In this document: positions 11,381 through 24,209 of the stretch, piece after piece
How positions within the stretch are numbered: the stretch's first letter is position 1
Layout of the letters: each line of letters begins with the position of its first letter
Assembly (NCBI GenBank): GCA_963969495.1
Contig: OZ018329.1
Location: 69,552,160-69,616,159 of the forward strand
Reading direction: 5' to 3'
Length of the DNA: 64,000 nt
DNA from: Ceratothoa steindachneri
Taxonomy: Eukaryota; Arthropoda; Malacostraca; Isopoda; Cymothoidae
Program-made: the position numbers and the translations under genes
Notes under the pieces: generated by a model
What the model saw: only the letters and a program-made list of their open reading frames with translations
Told to the model about the DNA's origin: nothing
The model's database searches: none

Positions 11381-12720
11381 AAAAGTAATCTATATAATAA
11401 TTTCCTGTTTGGAAACCAGAAGAACAGGGATACCACCGTGGCCGTCGGACTAATAACAGAACAAATAGATCAAACTAAAACGAACAAAAGGTACATAGAC
11501 TTATTTCCAAGAGACCTAGAGAAAGCCTTTGATAAAGTCTGGATCAGAGTCATACAATTAATCTCCAAATGAACAACAATTTGGGGAGAATTCTCTGCGA
11601 TTCTATCTCGGAAAAAAGCAGGAATCTTTATTAATTAATACGAGGGACCAGAATTCGAAATAAAGATAGGTGTTTATCGCCAACGCTGTATTCATCATAT
11701 ACAGCTGATATGCCACCACCAATTAGACTAGAAACGCTGAACATCCAGTTCGCGGATGATATCAGCCAATGTATAACATCCCCAAGTTGAAATGAAAGAA
11801 GGCAATCGCGATTAACGGCCCTGAAATTGGTAACATCGACAGAAAAAAATATGAAAAATCCGGACCGAAAAGTTGACCGAAATTCCTATTGGAAGAAAGT
11901 TAATATTTTATATGAAAGAGAAATGTACAATTATAGAGCTAAGGGTAAATCTTTGGGTCTAAAAATAACATCAAAGGTCATATAAGAAACCATTAAGAAA
12001 GGATACAAAGAACAACACCAAACCTACGATTAATATATTCAATCATAAGTATCTCGATGAAGAACAAGAGAAAAATATATATGGCCCTGTGCAGAGCAAC
12101 ATTAACTTACTCACAAAACCGCTGCATATGATGTCTCTATCAAGAAATAAAGATATGCAATGAGTACAGAATAAGGCCCTAAAATTCATAACAAACACGT
12201 GGAGAAAGAAATGAGAAAAATGAACGACTTGCACGTAGAGGCTAATTTACCACAAATAAATAACGTCCTGAAAAAAGGGCAGAAGATTTCTGGGAGAAAA
12301 TCAATAATTTTCCTGAAGTATTTGCCGAACATATCTATACCCACAACGATCAACCCACTCAACTTCATTTCCGAAGCTCAAGACATCAGCTGAGGAAAGA
12401 AGAAGAGCCAATATATACGTAATGAATTCAGAGAGAGAGCAGCAAAATGAAAATGAAAATTAAACCAAAGAGATAAAAGAAAGAATAGCGAAAATGACAA
12501 AGAAATACCGGACAGAGACGAAATTTCCACCGCGAATAACTAATGAATAATGAGAGCCGAATCTAAGACAACCAACTACACACGAATAAGTCACCTGTAA
12601 CCGAAAATGACAAACAAACAAACCACCGATGAAGGAATCAACATGAAAAAAGAAAAAGAAAAGCACGATATACACAGCATAAAAATGTAAAGAAAGGCAT
12701 AAAAGCCATTGCACACAGAG
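11381..12720 (+). pseudogene. Jockey-like non-LTR retrotransposon reverse transcriptase remnant
   Basis: The frame at 11378-11572 contains DLEKAFDKVW, the RT motif A region of jockey/I-type LINEs. After a frame change, GPEFEI appears near 11645, and NIQFADDISQ (11740-11769) is the catalytic FADD box, still intact here. Around 12055-12110 the sequence reads MKNKRKIYMALCRATLTYS, the post-RT thumb region seen as NKTKIYNALCKSIITIS in the 48-kb copy. Family role: target-primed reverse transcription. Multiple stops and frameshifts make it non-functional. No polyadenylation tail or target-site duplication was recognised. Confidence 0.7.
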
Positions 12721-15479
12721 TGTAAAACATATGAAAAAAATAGGAGCTAGAGAATAGAGGGATCTCCCGAGAGCTATAAGCCAGATTAACTTAGGGAATC
12801 TGAGTGTGAAGAAGGAAGAATGAATGATAAGTAATTGCAGTATGGTAGTTCGGAATCCACATTAATCAGCAGGTCCGCCTTGTCCTTTGGTCATTCTTAT
12901 TCCTTTTTAACTGCGGTGAAGCAAGAAGGTCTATGAGTCGTGCAAATCTCGTGTTGTATTTATCTTCTGTCCTCAACGAGTCACTGAATCAATGTAGCCA
13001 GCTAAAGCCAATGCTACCAAAGGTAATTGAGGTCACTGAGTTCAAATATAATATATTTGATCAAAGGTGGCGCCACCTAGTGGCTATAGATGCTAAATCA
13101 GCCGTTTTCGTCGCAGGTCCACTAGGTCATGTCCCTCTAGTTTACCTGTGAATACAGAGGTTACTCATTCTGCTCCTCACTAAGCTTTATCTCTCTATTT
13201 TTCATTTTTACACCTTTTACTAGTCTAAACCCCCTTCTAAGCCTTGCCCCGGACTTCCTATCGAGCACTTCCCCATCGGTTCACTTTAGCTGAAGGTCAA
13301 AAGTGTGGAAAGTTTCTCCAGGAGCAAGTCGGCCACAGGCCTACTCCTCTCTTGTCCCCTTCCCCCGAACAAGGGTGGGGGACAGAGGGGAGGAGGACCT
13401 GCGAGGCGCCTCCTAGTCTCATAAAAATAATCCTTCGAGATAAATCGAGCATATATATGCAAAGATAGGCCCAAGCGAAGATCTAATGAGCAACAGGCAC
13501 ATGAGTAATTATGCTTTGATTGAACAGCAATGGATGCGGTATTTTAGTCGGGCTTATTTATTTACATTGCATTAAATAATATGTACTTTGATTTAAAATT
13601 GCAGGCGTATGTATGGAGTGATGTGTTGAAATAAATGATCTTAGAGATAGCTATTTTTGTCAGTTCTCACATAATTTTTTCTAATTAATCAATTAAATTA
13701 TTTCGTAAATGATCCATTTAAATCATTTTGCGTAATTTTAGTGCTGGCATAATTAATGGACTGCGACTGGCTGTTTTACTTAGTGATATTTAGCTATTCC
13801 TACGAATATTTTAATATCATTGCCTCGATCTCTGCTAAGGTGTGTTATTTTAAGCATTATTTTTCTTTGGCCTATTTCGTCATTATATGCCACAATGCAA
13901 ACTCCAAATTTAGAACCTAAGAACGTGAAAAGCTTTCTTAACTTCTACAGATTCTCGGCACCGTTCAACGGTCAAGAGCGACAATGCTTAAGGAAAAGAA
14001 AGCTGTAGTTAAAGGGATGATCTCAATTTAGATTCATATTTGCATGTGTAATTTCAAGCAACGAACATTCTCGAACAAGATTCTAAGACCTACAGCTTAT
14101 TTCAGATTTGTGGGCTTAGATACATTGTATATAGATGATCATAAGGCTCGAAGAGATAAAAAAATTAATAAAACTAAAGATTAACTTTGTTTATTAGTAA
14201 GCAACTATCTTTGGTAAATGCTTGCGCACCCAAGAACACATACTCGTCAGGGACATAATCTGTTCTTAATTCTTTTAAGTAGTGAGCATTTAAGTGTAGC
14301 TCATTATGGGAAAAATGAACCGAGACTAAGAAAAATTAAGTATCCTCTTGTAAATAATTTTTTTTTTGTAATTCAATGATTCATAAATAAATAAAACCTT
14401 GAAGAAATATCATTAACACAAAGAAGAAAATGAGTGAGAACTAATTAATGATGTAGGCCAAATCTAGATGAACAAAATATAGAAAATTATCTCTTAAACC
14501 AGTTTGCCATAGCAATCCAAAAAGAATTCATGGTCATAGTTAATTAGGATTTAAAATGTATCAGTGATAATCTAATCAAAAATAAAACAGACTTGACAAA
14601 GGGAATAAAGTAATGTATGGTAATATTCAATAAACTGAAGAGAGCTGCATATTTGAACATGACATAAAATAAGTTAGCACGAGACTTAACACTATCCAAA
14701 CTGTCGAATGTTTAACCATACCGATACAAACGCAGCCGCCAAATTATATATGCAAAAGCTGCAAAGCGAGTAATTGATGATAGTTTTACCACCGCATTAT
14801 CAAACATCGATTTACATATGTTAATTTAATGGAATTTCTTATTTCTCGTAAGGGTGATTTATTTATTATGTATAATACGTGAATTGTTGAAAAGCCAAGC
14901 TCAAGAGTAGCATACACGTCCCTTGGTTGGAGATCGATGAATGCCGAAGAGACGCATAAAACACCTTCTCAGCATAGCTTCAGATAACAAATAGGAATCG
15001 TGAAAAAAATAGCTAGGAACCAAATCATGAATATAATAGCATGACGTCACTAATCCTTAAAAAAAAATCCCGTATCTCGTCTATTTGCCAGGTCAGGTGT
15101 GGAGAGATATAACAAAGTATTTTCTAGCGCACATGAGAGAGAGGCACTCGCTGCCACAATAACTGAATGCGTATTTAGTGATAATTCATAATGCCATTAG
15201 ACCTCAGACATAGATGGGCCGTCATCCTACAAGATAAATACCATAAATTAGAAATGTACAAGTGGACTATCACCTAAGTAAAAGCCCTTCTGTATACCTC
15301 TGTACAGAGTACTCAAGATATGATTGCTCACCGAATAAATAAGGCCTGTCTTTAAGGAACGTACTAAAACTCTCACTCATCTTCAATTGGCTTAACCACA
15401 CCCATTATTAGCTACAGAAAGAGATGCAGTACTTTAATCTGACAATAGCCACTCCTTCGTGGGACGCATCGCCATTTAA
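12721..15479. other. No gene recognised
   Basis: Mixed AT-rich DNA. A GC-richer patch at 13240-13470 has short open frames on both strands but no recognisable protein. Part of 15.1-15.4 kb may be the eroded upstream portion (RNase H region) of the LINE fragment that follows, but I could not align motifs convincingly. Confidence 0.4.
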
Positions 15480-15693
15480 TGGAGTTTACTGCAACGACTT
15501 CGTTGACCCCCGGACTGTTCGGCATATTCTTGTTGAATGACCCAGTTTGGGTGATTTTCGCGCACCTTTACTGTTCCAATATCGGAAGGAGCGTGGTCGC
15601 TACCACTTTTCCTTATGCGTCTTGATGGGTTCATGCAAGCAGACTATGGACTAATTGACTCTTTGGAAGAGGCTGGCCTCATCCATTTTACTT
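15480..15693 (+). pseudogene. C-terminus of an RNase H-bearing LINE (R1/I-group-like)
   Basis: The frame from 15505 reads DPRTVRHILVE, then a TGA (15538-15540) where the family has Cys, then PSLGDFRAPLLFQYR. In a shifted frame, LIDSLEEAGLIHFT ends the piece. This matches the terminal C..C...LTVRHLLVECPSLGDLR...FLEEAGLL segment of LINE ORF2 proteins common in crustacean genomes, which lies after the RNase H domain. Only the last 70 or so codons are recognisable. Confidence 0.6.
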
Positions 15694-18600
15694 GACTCTA
15701 GTGTTTGTAACATGACTATGCGCCGGTGTTGAGGCGCACCTCCTCCTAACACCGGAGCGTGCTTTCTTATTCTTGCTTTCCATTTTAGTTTTAGCTTTTG
15801 GTTTTGTTTGTTTGTTTTGGGTTGTCACCTCTAAATTTTCGTATTTCTTCCACACATATTTCATTCCTTCTGGTTCAGCTTCTGTCATTCTCCTCTCATT
15901 TTGTTTCTTCAGTCTACGTTAATCAGATATGTTTTTGCCATTTATTTAATTATTTAGGAAATACACAAGGAAAACCAACGAAGAAAAATCCGCCAGAAAT
16001 TATTTGAAAGGAGATTTGCGAAGATTTTTTTAGATATGTGAGTGGAGATGTTTGGAAGATACATTTGTATACTGAGTTAATTAAGGGCAAAGGGCCAAAA
16101 AGGAGTCAAGTCTCCAGTGTCTCTCCCGTTACACGACAGGTCCCCTTGTGGGGTCTTCATTACGTAATAGAAATAGGTTATGGAGAGTTGCGCAACCTCA
16201 CATTCTCTACCAACTTATGTACGAGTATAGTCTAAATAATGTACTCTACATATATTTACACTCTCTTTAACTTCAATGCTTCTTTGCTAATAAAATTGCA
16301 TTTGTTTCCGTTTTACCTTCAAAGCAGCTCTTCTAAATACCTCTAACTTCCTTCGCTTTTATCTTTCACTTTTTCATACACTGCTTACATTAACCGCCTT
16401 TTTGTAACTGTAAGTCTTTTAATCAACTTATAATTTGTTTTCTACCCCATGTTTTAACACTTCTTCGCCAATCAATTGAGGTAAATAAAAAAGGCCATTT
16501 ATATTGAAACATAAGAAAGGGCAAATAAGTCGAAATTTTGGTCAATTTCAATTAAATCTTAAAACCGACAATTCTTTTCAAGGTTTATTTATTACTTAAT
16601 GGAAACTATAATTGAATGTAATATAAAAAAAAATAATTACTAAAAACCAATAATTTCTGTCTGATATAATAACGTGCCTGAGGTTAGAGGGAAATAAGAA
16701 TCTTGCATTCATTTGATATTCGAACCGATGAACACTGGAAAAAAGGCAAGCAGGTATGCACTGAGCGCCCATCATGGATATCTAGCAGTAAAATGCCAGG
16801 TTCCAAGAGAGAGTTAACAATTAAGTCACACTCGGTAAGATTAAAGATTTAGGAATCTTCTTGAAAAACGTTTTTATCAATTAACTAGCATAGGTACCGG
16901 GCGTCGCCCGCGATGAAAAGTCCTGTCGCAAATAAATACAGAGGCATATTATTAAAAATTCTTATATTGTGGCACCAAAAATATCTTTACTTGATAATTA
17001 ATATTATTACTTTGGGAGTGAAGGCAGATTCAGAAATGTTCGCACTCACCCTATCATATAATAGCATATAATATCCTATTTGTATCATATAATATAATTA
17101 CAATGAATAAACGTTTCACTGTACGCACGGCAGTTTACGCGCAGGCGTAAATGATTGTTAGTTATGAGCGAACAACTATGTGGCCGCAGAAACAGATCGA
17201 GCATCTTATAGATACGGATTTTAATTTAGGAAAGAAATGGCCCATTAGATTTTCTCAATGTATTTGTCTCCCCATTGTTTCTGCCCTGTTAAACCCTTAC
17301 TCATAGAATCTTGAAATCCAAAAATACAATTTATACTAGAAAGTAAGATCGGCTCTAGCTCAACCGAGCTAGAAAGAATTATGTATACTCTATAACAAAA
17401 TAAGTCCTGTATTAAATTTTAATTATTTATAAGTATTTAATCCTACATAAATATACATATCTAAATAGAAGAAAAACATTTAGTTAGGTTTAATTTAACT
17501 ATAATCTTTTACCTATTTTTCTTTCAAGTGATACCGATGACGCCTAAATCTTTAACGATTAATTTTTTAATTGAACAGAGAAATCATTTCCGTTAATTTA
17601 TATATCTATGTCGTAGGATAAACAAATATAAATCAGTTAGAATAAAAACTTCTTTCTTTTAATTATATATGTATTTTATTAATGCATTTGAATCTTTGAA
17701 AACTATTGAATTGCAATTTTCCAACTATCAAAGGCTAAATGAAAATCTGATTTCTGAGTTTCAAGGACAGGAATTTAGCCGATATGGGCCCAAAATATGC
17801 CATTGCCAAAAAACATCAAATTTAACTTGAGTGTACCATATTCATGCACCACGATGGCAGCCCATTTTAACTCAGAAAATATTTAAAAGGAGAGTTGAGT
17901 ATTGTAAAAAAGATGTGACAAGTTTGGCCCTAGAGAGAGCATAAATTTTCAGACCTGTCGCGATTTACTCAGTTTCCAGAGTGTAGGAAAATTGGCAGTC
18001 ACCCGCAAGTTGGCTGAATCAATCAAGAGTTGGCCAAGAGTCTTATGTAAACAGACTCAATGCAATTGCCGAAATTCTTATCTCGTCTTTTACACTTTGT
18101 TTGGTCAAAACATCTAGCAATCACAAGGGGTTAATGTTTGTTGATATAAATAAAAAAATATCGATTTCTCTTCTTAAAAATTATATATATTTCCTAGTGA
18201 CCAAATTAAAACAAACAAGTGTCTATTCGTGGAAGATGAAACTACATGCTTCAGTGAATAAAGGCTGATTTTCTTGGCCGATTTACTTCCATTAAATACA
18301 GAAGTTGGCCAGTAGCTCAAGATTAATCCAAGACTTGAATTGATGAACAGTTTAGGCCAAACGACATCAGAAATATCGCAATCTTTAATTTCACGTCTCA
18401 CGAATTCTAAATATAAGCATTGCAATGATCTTAAATTACTATTATGTAAAGTTTAATGCTTCAAATATTTAAATTAAACTCTAAATTTAAACCAAATTCA
18501 TCAGAAAAATTTGCTGGGCATGAATATTCTATCCGTAACTCATTTTTTTATGATAACGTAAAACCAAATAAGAAAATAGATTATTTAGGGAAAATTAAAT

Positions 18601-18815
18601 CTTGAAAAATAAATGAGTCTCGAGATCAGTGGCAGATCCAGAATAAAAATGGATGGAGGGAAGTAACCTGAACTCTTCCCTTTGAGTGGTGTGAAAAAGG
18701 GGCATTGGTGATTAATAATGTTTATCTTACACAACAATAATAATAAATAATAGCATCTCATAAAGGAGTTCACACTAACATCCGTTTTTTTTCACACATC
18801 AGAAAATTATCAATT
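15694..18815. other. No gene recognised
   Basis: AT-rich. A perfect 6-bp-arm palindrome CGGGCG-T-CGCCCG sits near 16898-16910 within GGTACCGGGCGTCGCCCGCG, the only GC-rich spot. All open frames are short and without motifs. Confidence 0.45.
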
Positions 18816-19600
18816 GTGGACGTCAGCAAAGGTATAATACTGAATTTAATCAGAAGTACAGAAGAAAAAATACATAAGCTGGAAGGAGCCTTTAAAGAAT
18901 GTTCTTACCTCATCTACACCATCGAAGAAAGCCAAAACAACCAATTACCATTTTTAGACATCCTCACTACCAATATTAATGAAACAATAACGACCAAAGT
19001 AAATATTAAAGCCACCAACCCCAGACTTTGCACAAATGCAGAGAGTGAATGCCCTAAACGCTACCGAACAAGCATGATCACATCGTATATTAACCGTGCC
19101 TTCACCCACTGCACTGCATGGAAGGATACACACATGAACTTGAGAGAACCACCCAGTTACTCGTTAACAACGGATTCTCCAATAAAGAAATACAGACAGC
19201 TATAAGAATGAAAATGGACCGATGGTACCTATCAGAACCCCAGAAGAACCGAAATACTGTCAAGAAAAACATTATAGAACTCTTTTACAAGAACACAATG
19301 CAGACAAGAGAGCAATCAAGGACATCATTAACCGACGAATAAAACCCACTAATGCCGAAAAAAAGATCGCACTAACTATCTACTATCAAAATTATCGGAC
19401 ATCAACCCTTTTCGTCCAAAATAACCAAAAACCTCCACCTCAACCAAAATAAAGGACCTATTTGATATATGAGTATACATGTACCTTATAAGGACAATGT
19501 GAGCTCTTACCTAACTCGTATATCGGAATGACCGAAACTACACTCTCAAGAAGAATAACATACCACCTCAACAATGGAGTACCTTAAAACATACAAAAGA
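18816..19600 (+). pseudogene. Penelope-like retroelement, 5'-truncated, with GIY-YIG domain
   Basis: Three overlapping frames give one protein in order. Frame 1 (18816-19205) has QLPFLDIL, the end of the RT domain, and ECPKRYRTSMITSYINRAF. Frame 2 (19118-19342) has HELERTTQLLVNNGFSNKEI. Frame 3 (19222-19452) has RAIKDIINRRIKPTN and KKIALTIYYQNYRTSTLFVQ, the linker typical of Penelope-like elements. Then near 19500-19570, after one stop, SYIGMTETTLSRRITYHLNN is the GIY-YIG endonuclease core with its conserved Arg. The RT catalytic motifs upstream are missing, so the copy is 5'-truncated, and two frameshifts plus a stop interrupt it. Confidence 0.85.
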
Positions 19601-22073
19601 AATATATATAATTATTAACAAAAAGTATTAAAATACATTTAATAATTGTTTAAATTAAAAAAGCGGAGAAATGAAAGGTAAACCAGTATTGATATAAATA
19701 TTGAGAGGCATGTAAAAGATTAATGACGATAGGTAAATTACATAAAACAATATGTGTTAAACTTGCCAAAACAAGAGAGGAAGACACAAAAGATTTTTTT
19801 TAATACAAAATAACCAGTAGCATGAATTACAACAAACTGTGCCAAGTTAAAATAATAAAAAGTTAAATATTAAGGCAAAAACACATGTAAATAAATTACA
19901 AATGGTGACTAGCATGTATCGTCGGAATTGTTAGATTACCTAACACTAGAAAACAAATTACAAAAAATGTTCAGTTGGTCTATTGATGGATTTATAGATT
20001 CGTTAATTATACGGTGAGTAGTTTAATTTAGATGTAATTATTTAAATTAGGGTTTTAAGAGGATGTTGGTGATTTTCAGAGATTACTTAATGGAGGAAAC
20101 TTCTTGGTTGGGAATGCCATTCCAGTGAGAGAAACCCAAGTGGTATGCGATCTTGCATTTAGTTGCAAGCTACTTTGGCCCATATAACCACTATGTCAGG
20201 TCGTGCAGGTATAATTGTAAATTACACAGGATTGCAAGCCCATAAAAACTGGCTCTTTATGTCGAAATAAAGAATGTAAAGAAACAGGGTTAGAATTACT
20301 ACACAAACCTTACATTGTGGGAAGTGGATTGTGAGGTTAGAGAGAAGTTTAATAAACGTAAATGTTAAATGTTCGAAATGGGGTAGTCTTAAGAAAACCT
20401 TTTGCTTTGGCACAGTTGTTATAATTGTTGGGAGCTAATATATTTTAAACAGAAATTGAGACACTACTTTATCAAACGTGAAATGGGGATATTAATTGAA
20501 ATGAAAGAAATCCCTTAAATAATTGATTTCATCATAAAAAGCTAACCAGTTTGAGCAAATATGGTAGGCTCCTAAAATTCGACTTATAATCTTAGTTAAT
20601 TTGAGTGACTAGAAGAGCTGCTAAACAACTTTTACTCAATTTGATGGTAGTGGGTTTTCTATAAATATATAGATTAAAAGCTGAGCTCACTCGAACAACG
20701 TTAACATCTAAGAGATTTTTTTCGTTTCCATTTCCGGATGTTTTTGGTTAATAAAGTTAAGAAATAAGTGTGCATGAGATTTGTGCTTCAAAATAAAGAA
20801 ACATTCCTTATTATATCTTCTCAAGCAAAATAGTTTAAATTAGGGAGGACATTTTTCTAGCCACCGTGTTTCATGCTGACACAAAAAAGCTGTTGGCAAA
20901 GGAGGGACTCACTAGAGAACCCATGGCCATGACTTCATGTTGTAAGTAAAGCTCGTTGTTGAAAAGAAAAAGGATATCACCCACACCAGTTTTAAATGCT
21001 TAAGGAATAGTTTTTAGTTTTTTCCCAAATTTCACTCGCACTTTGAAAAGGAGTATCTGCAAGTATATTAATATTTTCATGGACCAGAACTTAACTATCT
21101 AACGTAAGTAACTAGCTCAAAAGGAATCCTTGAGGCGAAGTTCACCGACATATTTGACATGAATCCGATGTAAAGATTATTCAACCATAATTTTATTATA
21201 AGGGTCTTGGACAGAAAGAAAAGATAATTTTCATTTGGTGGTACGCCTTCTTATAAAATATTTGAAAGGGGGACAACTTGGCTTGTCTTCTACCATGAAC
21301 TTGGAAGTTTAATTTCGGAATAATGGTCTGGATGATTAAATTGGAACTTGTGGTCATAAAAAAGCCAGTGATATTTACAATAGATTTGGGTGGCACTTAA
21401 TGTTTCTAACGATATTTAGTGAAGTAAACGTTAAATCTTAAGGCTTACTCGGATCAACTCTAGGCTAGTTCATTAAAGAATGGAGAGAATAGACGTGAGA
21501 GGTGAATGAACGAAAAAGAAGAGCTTATTATTGATAAGAATCTTTCATGCCTCCTATTTCTGCAAGGTCATATTATAAATTAATATTGATCGATTGCATC
21601 CTTAAACCTATTTACTTTAGTGCTTTCGACGACATTCTAGGGAAGCCATCAAAGTCGCTATTATTTTCTAAAAAACATTTTGTGTTATCGGGGTGGTAAA
21701 TCTATTGTTTGCGTACTTGAAACTGTTACCCTTGGTTATCTAGCTCAAACTTTATAGTAGTAAGCCAATTAATTATTTTAGAGACTTCATTAAGGTGGCC
21801 GTGCAAATGTTGATCTTCCAGTGAAAGTAAATTGACGTGTCTCAGTTTTCTAAAGTATGAGATCTATTTGTAAATACAAGAATTAATTTCTCTCATCTAT
21901 GCACGTTTTCACGCGATTTATAAATGATCGAAATCGATTTTTCTTGCATTGTCCGCAGTTTCGTAATTTTTACTTAACTCAGGTTTGGAAGAAGCTTCAA
22001 AGTTCATTATTGTCACAGAGAGAATATTTACCCCTTCCGCCCAATCCAAGGTTTACCTGTAGCGCCTAAAAAG
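19601..22073. other. No gene recognised
   Basis: AT-rich DNA with no open frame above about 70 codons and no repeat I could place. Nothing supports a gene here. Confidence 0.45.
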
Positions 22074-22135
22074 ATGCATCTTCACAGCCAGACATCGGTC
22101 GGCTTACACAGATGTGTTCTCTTTATCTTCTCGTC

Positions 22136-22525
22136 TCATCGTCTGACCGACGCCAGACCCAGAGCACCAAGGACTTTTGCGCAAAGCTGTGAAGCAGCCG
22201 AGACTATCATCCGCTCAGGCGTGCCAAGTCTAATGAGATCCACGTCCCCTTTTGGGCGCCCCCGACGACCCGCTTCCGCCATAGCAGTATATAAACTTCG
22301 AGAAAAGCTTTGAGAAAGCAGTATCCGGCCTAGCTCGTATCTAAGGCCAGAGTTTTCGCGGAAAGACGATAGAAAGGGACAGGCATCTATCACTCTGTAA
22401 TCGACTTCGTTCATCGACTGGAGTACTTCCTCGCTCAATTCTTCAGCGAGGTTAAAGAAGAAGGAATCTTGCAGGTTCAACTTTGCAGCGCTCCGTTTAC
22501 TCGCCGTATTCAAGCCTCCAGTCAA
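22136..22525 (-). CDS. Unrecognised 129-codon open frame, GC-richer than surroundings
   Basis: From the ATG at 22525 to the stop at 22136 the minus strand encodes an uninterrupted 129-residue frame. It begins MTGGLNTASKRSAAKLNLQ, has an acidic, helical-looking stretch (NLAEELSEEVLQSMNEVDY), a basic AEAGRRGRPKG segment and ends ALGLASVRR. I do not recognise a family. Base composition is clearly more GC-rich than the flanks and CG words are frequent, as in the Gypsy LTRs at 23.6 kb. It could be an exon, a piece of retroelement gag, or chance. There is no visible splice evidence, and a shorter plus-strand frame (22074-22313) overlaps it. Confidence 0.3.
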   Translation of the reverse strand: MTGGLNTASKRSAAKLNLQDSFFFNLAEELSEEVLQSMNEVDYRVIDACPFLSSFRENSGLRYELGRILLSQSFSRSLYTAMAEAGRRGRPKGDVDLIRLGTPERMIVSAASQLCAKVLGALGLASVRR

Positions 22526-22875
22526 TTATGCTTTACATGAGTCTCCCCGATAATTGCACTTTCACATTTTGTCTGGAAACAATCACCGTGCATACTCTCT
22601 CGGACCCTCCTACCCGTCGACTCATTTGTATTACCTCCCCCCATTTGGTACTCCGGGTCTCATTTTATTTATTGTCATTTGTTTACTTGTGCTATTAATA
22701 TTTTCTTCGTTTATAGTAGTTATATATTTTTCTACCATTGATTTCCCGAATCACAGAACCTATAAGAATTGATTATTTAGGTGCACCGCACTCGATTTTG
22801 TTTATTTAACCCTGCACTGGGATGCGTATCCCGATTTTCTGGCGTGCCCTCTTCACGGTCACCCTAGAACAATTA

Positions 22876-22876
<1 letters not shown>

Positions 22877-22947
<71 letters not shown>
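22877..22947. repeat. (AT)n microsatellite
   Basis: About 70 bp of AT dinucleotide. It lies about 140 bp left of a second TA tract at 23087-23115. Confidence 0.95.
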
Positions 22948-22949
<2 letters not shown>

Positions 22950-23083
22950 AGCTTCTTGAAATTTCTTTTTTAGAATAATGGATAAAGCTCAGTCGTATGG
23001 GGGGCGCTCCTGAAGAGGGTTGAGGTACTTCCTAAGACTTCTTTTAGCAGATTAAGGAATTCTTACTATTACCCTTACTTAAC

Positions 23084-23086
<3 letters not shown>

Positions 23087-23115
<29 letters not shown>
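23087..23115. repeat. (TA)n tract forming the left target flank of the Tc1-type element
   Basis: TA repeats run directly into the inverted repeat GTGCTGTGTAAATTATTTGG. A TA tract also borders the other end of the element (34527-34610). This fits TA-targeted insertion into one TA array. Confidence 0.85.
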
Positions 23116-23118
<3 letters not shown>

Positions 23119-23512
23119 CTGTGTAAATTATTTGGGAATGTGATAGAAAAGAAAATTTCACTATTCATGTATTTTTCTCAAAATCATAGCATGCATATCA
23201 TCTTGATATTGATATTTAATAATAAATATGTCCTCCCTTTGGTTTATTAACCGTTAGCAATCACATTTACCATAGATTCCACTAATTTCTGGATCATATA
23301 TTGTACTTCCTCATAGTGATATCAGGCCTGCATAACAATACATATCAGCTTTTCCATTGTGAAGCAGTCCTTTGTCATGGTCCTCTGTTTGATGATTGCC
23401 CACAGATTCTCAATTGAATTAAGGTCTGGTTAATTGCCATGCCATTTCAGTACCGTAATCTTCTCGGCTTGGAAGAAACACTGCATTTTAGGGCAGACGT
23501 GGCAAGGGGCAT
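23116..23512 (-). mobile_element. Tc1-type DNA transposon, C-terminal half (separated from its other half by 10 kb)
   Basis: Left terminal inverted repeat GTGCTGTGTAAATTATTTGG matches, in reverse complement, the right end CCCAATTAATTTGCACAGCAC at 34506-34526. The minus strand from 23512 to the TAA at 23247-23249 encodes the transposase C-terminus: NAPCHVCPK, then PDLNSIENLWAIIKQR, with the third catalytic acidic residue in the SIEN motif. One stop (TAA) replaces a codon just before PDLN. The protein is cut at the codon after the catalytic HDN by the LTR of Gypsy element A at 23513. Together with 33612-34526 the element adds up to about 1.3 kb, the usual Tc1 length. Confidence 0.85.
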
Positions 23513-24209
23513 TGTCAGAGAGAGAGAGAGCGAGAAAAGACGCGCGTGGTCGCCCTTTTCAAGGAGAGAGAGAGAGAGAAAATACACACCTGGACGATCT
23601 TCTTAATCCACGCTAACGAAGCCGCAAAATCCCGAAGGCCGTGATGGGCTGAAGATCCATCACGGAAGGCTGAGATGTGCTTATGAGCACGAAAGGTCCC
23701 GCCGGGGATTATCCCCAAATGGTGTGAGTCAAGCAAAGTTCACTTCGCCCGGCGAAGTGTCTATCAACTGGAACCCTACCCCTTCAGGCGTGAGAAAAAG
23801 CCCCTCCGTCTCACCCCAATAAAACGTCCGACACCAGACTTGGACGCCAATAACCGCCTGTGTCCGCGAGTATCCGCCATCTTCCCGTCCCTGAAGTTCT
23901 ACGCGAAACCTTGCAAAATCCTTTAATTTCCGTTTATTCTCCTAGAACTCGCGTGAGTCAACCCCTTACTCATTGGTACCCATTACCCGAACGCGACCGG
24001 TCAAATTCTCGATTCAGTGTTCGAAATCCGTAAATCCGTAGGCCAAATTTGAATTCATCTCGTTTAATAGTAGTTCGTCAAAAGACTATTATTTTGGACT
24101 CTGCGCCGTCCCTAACAAGGCAGGATTACTTACTCGGACCAAATCTTCGAGGTAACCGCAACGCAACACTCTCCTGTGAAAGCTACCCCCCTCCCTCATT
24201 TTAAGCCTC
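23513..24209 (+). repeat. 5' LTR of Gypsy A (3'-truncated)
   Basis: Aligns with the 3' LTR from the first base (TGTCAGA...GAGCGAGAAAAGA) to TTTTAAGCCTC at about 24209. Shared blocks include GGCTGAGATGTG, GCACGAAAGGTCCCGCC and ACTATTATTTTGGACT. The final 400 bp of the 3' LTR (to CTACGACA) has no counterpart here, so the end of this LTR, the primer-binding site and gag were lost in one deletion. The GA-rich start (23517-23580) is longer and purer than in the 3' LTR. Confidence 0.85.

Noticed and set aside
22806..22850. AACCCTGCACTGGGATGCGTATCCCG as a piggyBac-like terminal repeat
   Set aside because: A TTAA-type duplication and a matching opposite end were not found; the similarity to CCCT...GGG ends is too short.
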